Assembly: GCA_964509765.1 (NCBI GenBank) | Contig: CAZDYI010000030.1 | Coordinates: 1-7,964 of the forward strand | DNA from: CAZDYI01 sp964509765 | GTDB lineage: Bacteria > Pseudomonadota > Gammaproteobacteria > Tethybacterales > Tethybacteraceae | DNA length: 7,964 nucleotides | Direction of reading: 5' to 3' | Shown here: positions 1 to 4,684 of the stretch, piece after piece | How positions within the stretch are numbered: the stretch's first letter is position 1 | How the letters are laid out: each line of letters opens with the position of its first letter | Notes under the pieces: generated by a model | Told to the model about the DNA's origin: nothing | Database searches by the model: none | The model's input: the letters and a program-made list of their open reading frames with translations, nothing else | Program-made: the position numbers and the translations under genes

Positions 1-287
1 GGCACAACTTCCGCTCGAACCGCGCGAGCCACGGCAACTCGAAGGCGCACAACAAGGCCGGCTCGACCGGGCAGTGCCAGGACCCGGGCAAGGTCTTCAA
101 GGGAAAGAAGATGGCCGGCCACCTCGGGGCGAAGCGGACCACGGTGCGCAACCTGCGGGTAGCGCGGGTGGACAGCGAGAAGGGCGTGCTCTACGTCGCC
201 GGCGGGATACCCGGCGCGGCCAAGGGCGAGGTCATGGTGCGCCTGGCCGCGCGCCAGCCGGCCGCGGCGGGCAAGGAGCAGCGGTAG
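1..287 (+). CDS. rplC: 50S ribosomal protein L3, C-terminal part (5' end outside window)
   Basis: L3 binds 23S rRNA early in 50S assembly, and its long loop reaches toward the peptidyl transferase centre. The window begins inside the gene; the first full codon is at position 3, leaving 94 codons before a TAG stop. The translation shows the L3 signature: SNRASHGNS, then GSTGQCQDPGKVFKGKKMAGHLG (first part at codons 20-30), then the C-terminal barrel strand LRVARVDSEKGVLYVAGGIPG. The second Gln of GQCQ (bases 78-80) corresponds to the Gln that PrmB methylates in E. coli; that it is modified here is inference. The tail PAAAGKEQR is slightly longer than usual and Ala/Gly/Glu-containing. Its Lys-Glu codons AAGGAG also form the ribosome binding site for rplD. 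The TAG stop overlaps the rplD GTG start by one base. Identity is certain; the N-terminal half cannot be judged. Confidence 0.97.
   Translation, partial: HNFRSNRASHGNSKAHNKAGSTGQCQDPGKVFKGKKMAGHLGAKRTTVRNLRVARVDSEKGVLYVAGGIPGAAKGEVMVRLAARQPAAAGKEQR
273..278 (+). promoter_or_regulatory. Shine-Dalgarno site for rplD inside rplC
   Basis: AAGGAG lies 8 nt before the GTG at 287 and is made of the Lys-Glu codons near the end of rplC. It decides the rplD start: the reading frame stays open upstream to about position 74, but that upstream part is out-of-frame rplC and not L4-like. Confidence 0.8.
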
Positions 288-910
288 TGGAGCTCGCAGG
301 AGTCGACCGCAACCTCAAGCCGTCCGGCAAGGTCGAGGTTCCGGACGCGATGTTCGGCCGCGGCTGGAACGGGCCGCTGGTGCACCGCCTGGTCGCCAGC
401 CAGGAGTCGCGGGGACGCCAGGTCACCCGCAAGCAGAAGACGCGCGCCGAGGTCAAGCACACCACCAAGCGGCTCTACCGCCAGAAGGGCACCGGCAGGG
501 CGCGCGCCGGGATGTCGTCGGCGCCGGGCCGGCGCGGCGGCGGCCGGGCGTTCCCCGCGACCCCGCGCGACAACCCGCACAAGGAGCTCAACCGCAAGGA
601 GTTCCGCGCCGGGATGGCGACGCTGCTCTCGCAGCTCGCGCGCGAGGGGCGGCTTTACGTCGCCGACGAGATCGCCGCCGACGGGATCAGGACCAAGGAC
701 TGCGCCGCGAAGCTCGACGGCTTCGCCGCCGGCGCGCGGGTGCTGTTCGTCGACACCGAGTTCGAGCGCAACTTCAGCCTGTCGGTCCGGAACATCCGCA
801 TGGCGCGCACCGCCGGCCTGAGCCGGCTGCTGTCGACCGACCTCATGCGCAGCGACCGCGTCGTCTTCAGCAAGCGGGCGGTCGACGAGCTCGCGAGGGC
901 CTGGTCGTGA
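287..910 (+). CDS. rplD: 50S ribosomal protein L4
   Basis: L4 is a primary 23S rRNA binder; its extended loop lines the narrow part of the peptide tunnel opposite L22. In enterobacteria it also represses its own operon by acting on the S10 leader, which would lie upstream of this window. The product is 207 aa, the normal length for L4. The N-terminus (VEVPDAMFGRGWNGPLVHRLV) matches the family after a short variable start. The tunnel loop contains KQKTRAEVKHTTK and the conserved QKGTGRARAG (residues 66-75), followed by RRGGGRAFP. The usual Trp in the SPxWRGGG segment is replaced (APGRRGGG). The globular domain contains RAGMATLLSQLAREGRL (residues 107-123). The GTG start at 287 is chosen for the strong AAGGAG site and the correct protein length. 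The gene overlaps rplC by 1 nt and rplW by 4 nt (GTGA), suggesting coupled translation. Confidence 0.97.
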   Translation: MELAGVDRNLKPSGKVEVPDAMFGRGWNGPLVHRLVASQESRGRQVTRKQKTRAEVKHTTKRLYRQKGTGRARAGMSSAPGRRGGGRAFPATPRDNPHKELNRKEFRAGMATLLSQLAREGRLYVADEIAADGIRTKDCAAKLDGFAAGARVLFVDTEFERNFSLSVRNIRMARTAGLSRLLSTDLMRSDRVVFSKRAVDELARAWS

Positions 911-1257
911 AGTCGGCCAGCCTCGCAGCGGAGTCGCCCTACAAGGTGATCCGCGGCCCGGTGGTCACCGAGAAGACGACAGGCCTGGCCCAGGGCGAGG
1001 GCAAGGCCGGCGTGTCCTACGTCCTCGACGTCGATCCGGCCGCGACCAAGGCCCAGGTCCGCCGCGCGGTCGAGGAGCTGTTCTCGGTGAGCGTGACCAG
1101 CGTCCGGGTCGTCAACGCCAAGGGCAAGCCGCGCAACAGGCGCCACCGCATGGGCGGAGCCCGCCGCGGGACCAGGCCGCTCAAGCGCAAGGCGTACGTG
1201 AGCCTCGCCGCGGGCGAGAACATCGACTTCTGGGCGTTCCACGAGGGGACGAGCTGA
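907..1257 (+). CDS. rplW: 50S ribosomal protein L23
   Basis: L23 sits at the peptide exit of the 50S subunit and is the docking site for trigger factor and the signal recognition particle. The product is 116 aa, somewhat longer than the roughly 100 aa usual in bacteria; most of the excess is an N-terminal leader of about 10 residues before YKVIRGPVVTEKT. Glu22 in the VTEK motif corresponds to the trigger-factor docking Glu of E. coli L23. The core continues with DVDPAATKAQVRRAVEELF (residues 41-59), then the VNAKGKPRNRRHRMGG segment and KKAYV-type strand KRKAYVSL, ending NIDFWAFHEGTS. The GTG start overlaps the rplD stop (GTGA); its ribosome binding site is weak (CGAGG about 8 nt upstream), which fits reinitiation after rplD. 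A later start within the leader is possible but no better start codon or SD is evident. Confidence 0.95.
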   Translation: MKSASLAAESPYKVIRGPVVTEKTTGLAQGEGKAGVSYVLDVDPAATKAQVRRAVEELFSVSVTSVRVVNAKGKPRNRRHRMGGARRGTRPLKRKAYVSLAAGENIDFWAFHEGTS

Positions 1258-2090
1258 TGGCGCTGCGCAAGTCCAAGCCGACCTCGCCGGGGCGCCGCGG
1301 CCAGGTGCGCGTGATCCGCTCCGGGATCTACCGCGGCGGGCCGAAGAAGTCGCTCGCCAAGGGCCGCGCGCGCACCGGCGGGCGCAACAACGACGGCCGG
1401 ATGACCGTCCGCCACCGCGGCGGCGGCCACAGGCGCAGGTGGCGGGCCGTCGACTTCCGCCGCGACAAGGACGGCATGGACGCTGTGGTCGAGCGCATCG
1501 AGCACGACCCCGGCCGCAGCGCCAACATCGCTCTCGTGCGCTACGCCGACGGCGAGCACCGCTACGTGATCGCCCTCAAGGGCATGCAGAAGAACGACGT
1601 CATCCACAGCGGCGACAGGGCCCCCGTCAGCAACGGCAACTGCCTGCCGCTGATAGGCATCCCGAAGGGGTCGACGGTCTGCTGCGTCGAGCTCAAGCCC
1701 GGCAAGGGCGCCCAGCTCGCGCGCTCCGCCGGCAGCTCGGTCCAGTACGTCGCGCAGGAGGGCGACTACGCATTCCTGCGCATGCGCTCTTCCGAGATGC
1801 GCAAGGTCCACGTCCGCTGCCGGGCAGTGATCGGCGAGGTCGGCAACCCCGAGCACTTCCTCGCCAAGCGCGGCAAGGCCGGCGCGACGCGCTGGCGCGG
1901 CCGGCGCCCGCACGTGCGCGGCATCGTCAAGAACCCGGTCGACCACCCGATGGGAGGCGGCGAGGGCAAGAGCAAGTCGAACAAGATACCGACGAGCCCG
2001 ACCGGCGTGCCGGCGAAGGGCTACCGCACCCGCCGCAACAAGCGCACCCAGCCGATGATCGTCTCGCGCCGCCGCGCGAGGAGGCGCTGA
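1257..2090 (+). CDS. rplB: 50S ribosomal protein L2
   Basis: L2 is a core 23S rRNA-binding protein close to the peptidyl transferase centre and needed for subunit joining. The 277-aa product has the family length. Landmarks in order: TSPGRRGQ (9-16), GGRNNDGRMTVRHRGGGHRRRWRAVDF (starting 41), GNCLPLIGIPKGSTVCCVELKPGKGAQLARSAG (starting 127), RKVHVRCRAVIGEVGN (182-197), GKAGATRWRGRRPHVRGIVKNPVDHPMGGGEG. His230 in DHPMGGGEG is the conserved His near the active centre; the more common HPHGGGEG has become HPMGGGEG. The C-terminus KGYRTRRNKRTQPMIVSRR is strongly betaproteobacterial in style. An oddity is Cys142 where bacteria almost always have His (VHN or VHC). ATG at 1257 overlaps the rplW stop by 1 nt (TGATG), with GAGGGG 8 nt upstream at 1243-1248. 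Confidence 0.98.
   Translation: MALRKSKPTSPGRRGQVRVIRSGIYRGGPKKSLAKGRARTGGRNNDGRMTVRHRGGGHRRRWRAVDFRRDKDGMDAVVERIEHDPGRSANIALVRYADGEHRYVIALKGMQKNDVIHSGDRAPVSNGNCLPLIGIPKGSTVCCVELKPGKGAQLARSAGSSVQYVAQEGDYAFLRMRSSEMRKVHVRCRAVIGEVGNPEHFLAKRGKAGATRWRGRRPHVRGIVKNPVDHPMGGGEGKSKSNKIPTSPTGVPAKGYRTRRNKRTQPMIVSRRRARRR
2078..2084 (+). promoter_or_regulatory. Shine-Dalgarno site for rpsS inside rplB
   Basis: GAGGAGG, formed by the Arg-rich last codons of rplB, lies 8 nt before the GTG at 2093. It supports that GTG as the S19 start, which also gives the standard N-terminus MARS and the standard 92-aa length. Confidence 0.8.
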
Positions 2091-2092
2091 CC

Positions 2093-2371
2093 GTGGCCCG
2101 CAGCGCCCGCAAGGGGATCATGGTGGACCACCACCTGCTCAGGAAGGTAGTCAAGGCCCAGGAGGCCCGCGACAAGCGCCCGATCAAGACCTGGTCGCGC
2201 CGCTCGATGATCACGCCCGACTTCGTCGGCCTGACGATCAGCGTGCACAACGGCCGCCAGCACGTCCCGGTGTTCATCAGCGAGAACATGGTCGGGCACC
2301 GCCTCGGCGAGTTCGCCTTCACCCGGACCTTCCGCGGCCACCCGACCGGCTCGAAGGCGGCCAAGAAGTGA
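2093..2371 (+). CDS. rpsS: 30S ribosomal protein S19
   Basis: S19 binds 16S rRNA in the 30S head with S13 and lies near the decoding-site tRNAs. The product is exactly 92 aa, the usual length. The conserved stretches are VDHHLLRKV (11-19), KRPIKTWSRRS (28-38), DFVGLTISVHNGRQHVPVF (43-61), ENMVGHRLGEFAFTRTF (64-80) and the basic tail. The N-terminal motif is MARSARKGIMVDHH, where almost all bacteria have K-G-P-F-V-D; the Pro-Phe pair is replaced by Ile-Met. Wording such as TWSRRS and GRQHVPVF resembles beta- and gammaproteobacterial S19. The gene lies 2 nt after rplB and its stop overlaps the rplV start by 1 nt. The GTG start is supported by the GAGGAGG site. Confidence 0.97.
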   Translation: MARSARKGIMVDHHLLRKVVKAQEARDKRPIKTWSRRSMITPDFVGLTISVHNGRQHVPVFISENMVGHRLGEFAFTRTFRGHPTGSKAAKK

Positions 2372-2904
2372 TGGCCGCCACGGAGATCGCCCACCCGCGG
2401 TACGTCGCGAGGCTGCGCAACTCTCGGATATCGCCGCGCAAGATGCGCCTTGCCGCCGACATGATCCGCGGCAAGGGCGTCCAGCAGGCGACCGAGCTCT
2501 TGCGGTTCTCGGTCAACAAGTCGAGCCGCGTGCTCGGCAAGATGCTCGCCAACGCGCTCGCGGTCGCAGAGGACGGCGCAGCCGAGATCGACGACCTGGT
2601 CGTCGCCAAGGTCTGCGTCGACCAGGGCATCGTGCTCAAGCGGCGCAAGCCGTCGGGGCGCGGCAGGATGCGCGCCGACTACCACAGGTACAGCAACGTG
2701 GACCTGATCCTCATGGACCGCTCGGTCCCGGTTTCGGCGCGGGACGTGCCGGCCAAGGCGAAAAAGGACAAGGGCAAGAGGAAGTCCGCGAAGTCTGCGG
2801 CAGGCGAGGGGGGCGAGGCTCCCGCCGAGGCGCCCGAGGCGCTCGAGCACAGCCCCGCCGCAGGCGAGGGCAGCAAGCCCGGCAAGGAAGCCAAGGAGGA
2901 CTGA
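2371..2904 (+). CDS. rplV: 50S ribosomal protein L22 with long charged C-terminal tail
   Basis: L22 binds 23S rRNA domains and its long beta-hairpin lines the peptide tunnel opposite L4; it is where macrolide-resistance and stalling mutations are found. The product is 177 aa against about 110 for ordinary proteobacterial L22. The N-terminal domain is clear: RNSRISPRKMRLAADMIRGK (16-35) and SSRVLGKMLANALAVAEDGA (51-70). The hairpin (about 80-105) includes VDQGIVLKRRKPSGRGRM, where the usual RAxGRA is replaced by PSGRGRM, and the usual KRTSHI or KQTCHI strand reads HRYSNVDLI. Residues from about 129 form an added tail: first Lys-rich (KAKKDKGKRK), then Ala/Gly/Glu-rich with two AAGEG repeats. 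ATG at 2371 (1-nt overlap with rpsS) is preferred; an in-frame GTG at 2368 immediately before it is the alternative. The end of the tail encodes the rpsC ribosome binding site. Confidence 0.94.
   Translation: MAATEIAHPRYVARLRNSRISPRKMRLAADMIRGKGVQQATELLRFSVNKSSRVLGKMLANALAVAEDGAAEIDDLVVAKVCVDQGIVLKRRKPSGRGRMRADYHRYSNVDLILMDRSVPVSARDVPAKAKKDKGKRKSAKSAAGEGGEAPAEAPEALEHSPAAGEGSKPGKEAKED
2893..2900 (+). promoter_or_regulatory. Shine-Dalgarno site for rpsC inside rplV
   Basis: AAGGAGGA is a near-perfect anti-SD match made of the Lys-Glu-Asp codons ending rplV. It lies 5 nt before the GTG at 2906, confirming that start for S3. Confidence 0.85.
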
Positions 2905-2905
2905 C

Positions 2906-3763
2906 GTGGGCCGCAAGATCAACCCCAGGGGGCTTAGGCTCGCGGTCTCGCGCGACTGGTCGTCGCAGTGGTACGCGCGCAAGCGGGACTTCGCCGAGTG
3001 CCTGTACCACGACTACCTGATCAGGCAGCACATCATGAAGACGTGCAAGCTCGCGATGATCTCGAAGATCCTCATCACGAGGCCCGCGGCGAAGTCGGGT
3101 CCGACGATCGAGATCTACGCCTCGCGGCCGGGGATGATCATCGGCTCGAAGGGCGAGGAGATCGACGTGCTCCGCGCGCGGATCAGGGAGATCACCAACA
3201 CCCAGGACGCGGTCGTCGACGTCAAGGAGGTCCGCGAGCCGGACGCCGACGCGAGCCTGATCGCGCAGAACATCGCGAACCGCCTCGAGAAGCGCCAGCG
3301 CACGAGGCGCGTGATCCAGAGCGCGTTCCAGTCGATCGCGCGCCAGCCCAAGGTCCTCGGGGTGAAGATCCGGGTCAAGGGCCGGCTCGACGGCGCCGAC
3401 ATCGCGCGGCAGGACTACCGCCACGAGGGGCGGGTCCCGCTCCACACGCTGCGGGCGAACATCGACTACGGCTTCGCCGAGGCGAAGACGCCCATGGGCC
3501 AGGTCGGGATCAAGGTCTGGATCTTCACCGGCGAGAACCCGACCCGGCAGAAGCGGCCGAAGAACGCGCTCGCGGGCGCGGCCGGCGAAGCGGCCCCCGA
3601 CGGGGGCGAGGCGGAGCTCGACGCCGAGGCGATCGAGAAGGCCGTGAGCATGCAGCGCAAGGAGTCCAAGGCCGAGGTCGAGTCCGACGACGATCTCGCG
3701 AGCATGGACGAGGACTTCATGGACGAGTCCGACGACGCGGGGGACGGCGATGCAGGCTCCTAA
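2906..3763 (+). CDS. rpsC: 30S ribosomal protein S3 with acidic C-terminal extension
   Basis: S3 sits in the 30S head at the mRNA entry channel and, with S4 and S5, forms the mRNA-unwinding ring. The product is 285 aa; recognised S3 sequence ends near residue 220. The N-terminus is GRKINPRGLRLAVSRDWSSQWYA (from residue 2). A type II KH domain follows with SRPGMIIGSKGEEI; the GxxG loop is residues 80-83. The C-terminal domain has VKGRLDGADIARQDYRHEGRVPLHTLRANIDYG and GIKVWIFTGE (201-210). In the helicase segment two Arg are kept (134, 135), but the E. coli Lys135 position aligns with Gln138 and the next Arg with Ser139. Residues about 222-285 are Ala/Gly then Asp/Glu-rich (ending DEDFMDESDDAGDGDAGS), unlike the basic tails common in proteobacterial S3. 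The GTG start sits 1 nt after rplV with a strong SD; the 3' end overlaps rplP by 14 nt. Confidence 0.95.
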   Translation: MGRKINPRGLRLAVSRDWSSQWYARKRDFAECLYHDYLIRQHIMKTCKLAMISKILITRPAAKSGPTIEIYASRPGMIIGSKGEEIDVLRARIREITNTQDAVVDVKEVREPDADASLIAQNIANRLEKRQRTRRVIQSAFQSIARQPKVLGVKIRVKGRLDGADIARQDYRHEGRVPLHTLRANIDYGFAEAKTPMGQVGIKVWIFTGENPTRQKRPKNALAGAAGEAAPDGGEAELDAEAIEKAVSMQRKESKAEVESDDDLASMDEDFMDESDDAGDGDAGS

Positions 3764-4166
3764 CAACCTCAAGTTCCGCAAGCGCCACACCGGCCGCAAC
3801 CGGGGGGTTGCGTCTAACGGCAGCAGGGTCAGCTTCGGCGAGTACGGCATGCGCTCGAGCGGGCGCGGCCGGCTCACCTCGCGGCAGATCGAGGCCGCCC
3901 GCCGCGCGATCACCCGGAAGATCAAGCGGGCCGGCCGGGTCTGGATCCGCATCTTCGCCGACAAGCCGGTCTCGAAGAAGCCGGTCGGCGTGCGGATGGG
4001 CAGCGGCAAGGGCAACCCCGAGTTCTTCGTCTGCGAGATCAAGCCGGGCAAGGTGCTCTACGAGCTCGAGGGCGTGCCCGAGGGCCTCGCGCGCGAGGCC
4101 TTCAAGCTCGCCAACGCAAAGCTGCCGGTCCCGACGAGCTTCGTCCGCCGGCACCGGGCGAGCTGA
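3750..4166 (+). CDS. rplP: 50S ribosomal protein L16
   Basis: L16 is a late-binding 50S protein at the A site and central protuberance, contacting aminoacyl-tRNA. The 138-aa product has normal length. Conserved blocks are KFRKRHTGRNRGVAS (8-22), VSFGEYGM, GRGRLTSRQIEAARRAITR (38-56), WIRIFADKP, VRMGSGKGNPEFFV (81-94), IKPGKVLYELEGVPE and AREAFKLANAKLP (114-126). Arg82 aligns with the Arg that the RoxA/YcfD dioxygenase hydroxylates in E. coli; modification here is inference. The ATG at 3750 gives an N-terminus that aligns position for position with standard L16 (Met to KFRK), even though it lies 14 nt inside rpsC. GGGGGA at 3739-3744 is a plausible SD 5 nt upstream. The gap to rpmC is 15 nt. 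Confidence 0.97.
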   Translation: MQAPNNLKFRKRHTGRNRGVASNGSRVSFGEYGMRSSGRGRLTSRQIEAARRAITRKIKRAGRVWIRIFADKPVSKKPVGVRMGSGKGNPEFFVCEIKPGKVLYELEGVPEGLAREAFKLANAKLPVPTSFVRRHRAS

Positions 4167-4167
4167 C

Positions 4168-4176
4168 GGAGGGGGA
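4168..4176 (+). promoter_or_regulatory. Shine-Dalgarno site for rpmC
   Basis: GGAGGGGGA in the 15-nt rplP-rpmC gap lies 5 nt before the ATG at 4182. It favours that start over the in-frame ATG at 4197, which lacks a comparable upstream site. Confidence 0.7.
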
Positions 4177-4181
4177 CGGCC

Positions 4182-4427
4182 ATGGCTTCGGCGAGGATGG
4201 AGGAGCTCCGCGGGAAGGACGCGGCTGAGCTGCGCGACGAGCTGCTCGCTGCGCAGCGCTCGCTGATGGGCCTGCGCATCCAGCTCGTGCACCAGGCCTC
4301 CGAGAACACCTCGGGACTCGGCAGGCTCAAGCGCGAGGTCGCGCAGATCAAGACCGCGATCCGCGAGCTGCAGATCAAGGGCGCCGCCGCCGGCGGCGAG
4401 GGCGCCGAAGGGGAGGAGGGCAAGTGA
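4182..4427 (+). CDS. rpmC: 50S ribosomal protein L29
   Basis: L29 is a small helical-hairpin protein next to L23 at the peptide exit, part of the platform used by nascent-chain factors. The product is 81 aa, longer than the usual 60-70. The core (about 6-66) shows the typical pattern: MEELRGKDAAELRDELLAA, RSLMGLRIQ (27-34 region), then GRLKREVAQIKTAIRE (47-62). The recognised family ends there; residues 67-81 are a Gly/Ala/Glu tail (GAAAGGEGAEGEEGK). The codons of this tail contain GGAGGAGGG, the ribosome binding site for rpsQ. Start ATG 4182 is chosen for its SD; an ATG at 4197 would give a more conventional N-terminus and remains possible. The stop overlaps the rpsQ GTG by 4 nt (GTGA). Confidence 0.93.
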   Translation: MASARMEELRGKDAAELRDELLAAQRSLMGLRIQLVHQASENTSGLGRLKREVAQIKTAIRELQIKGAAAGGEGAEGEEGK

Positions 4428-4684
4428 GCGGCAAGGCGGCCCCGCGAGTCCTAACCGCTACGGTGGTGGCCGACTCGGCAGACAAGACCGTGCGGGTCCG
4501 CGTCGAGCGGCACACGCAGCACCCGCTGTACGGAAAGGTCATGCGCCGGCACTCGCACTACCTCGCCCACGACGAGGGCAACGCCTGCAAGGCCGGCGAC
4601 GTGGTCCGGATCCAGGAGTGCCCGCGCGTCTCCAAGCGCAAGTCCTGGCGCGTCCTCGGTGCCGCCGGAGGGGAGGCGCAGTGA
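4424..4684 (+). CDS. rpsQ: 30S ribosomal protein S17
   Basis: S17 is an early-binding OB-fold protein of the 30S body contacting 16S helices 7 and 11. The 86-aa product has normal length. The family pattern is complete: RVLTATVVADSADKTVRVRVERH (from residue 8), THPLYGK-type segment QHPLYGKVMRR, HSHYLAHDEGNACKAGDVVRIQECPRVSK and the closing KSWRVL (73-78). The last eight residues (GAAGGEAQ) are a short Gly/Ala/Glu tail whose codons hold the SD for rplN. The GTG start overlaps the rpmC stop (GTGA) behind GGAGGAGGG at 4412-4420. The gene's own stop overlaps the rplN start by 4 nt. This is the S10/spc boundary, which in E. coli carries a terminator and promoter but here has no intergenic space. 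Confidence 0.96.
   Translation: MSGKAAPRVLTATVVADSADKTVRVRVERHTQHPLYGKVMRRHSHYLAHDEGNACKAGDVVRIQECPRVSKRKSWRVLGAAGGEAQ
4667..4676 (+). promoter_or_regulatory. Shine-Dalgarno site for rplN inside rpsQ
   Basis: GGAGGGGAGG, in the Gly-Gly-Glu codons of the rpsQ tail, lies 4 nt before the GTG at 4681. Starting there gives the standard MIQ N-terminus of L14; the frame's longer upstream extension overlaps rpsQ and has no L14 character. Confidence 0.8.

Noticed and set aside
74..286. Upstream extension of the rplD frame
   Set aside because: This part is frame-shifted rplC sequence with no L4 similarity; the AAGGAG site and normal L4 length fix the start at 287.
1927..2982. 351-aa open frame on the minus strand across rplB end, rpsS and rplV
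   Set aside because: Antisense shadow of confirmed genes with biased composition and no recognisable motif.
2711..4051. 446-aa open frame on the minus strand across rplV, rpsC and rplP
   Set aside because: It lies wholly antisense to three certain ribosomal genes, and its Leu/Asp/Val/Arg/Ala-rich composition is what GC-rich codon bias yields on the opposite strand. No domain is recognisable.
2968..4266. 432-aa plus-strand frame overlapping rpsC, rplP and rpmC
   Set aside because: Out of frame with three recognised genes; the product is Arg/Ala/Gly/Ser low-complexity as expected from frame-shifted GC-rich coding DNA.
4618..4680. Upstream extension of the rplN frame
   Set aside because: Overlaps the conserved rpsQ end in another frame; L14 starts MIQ at 4681.
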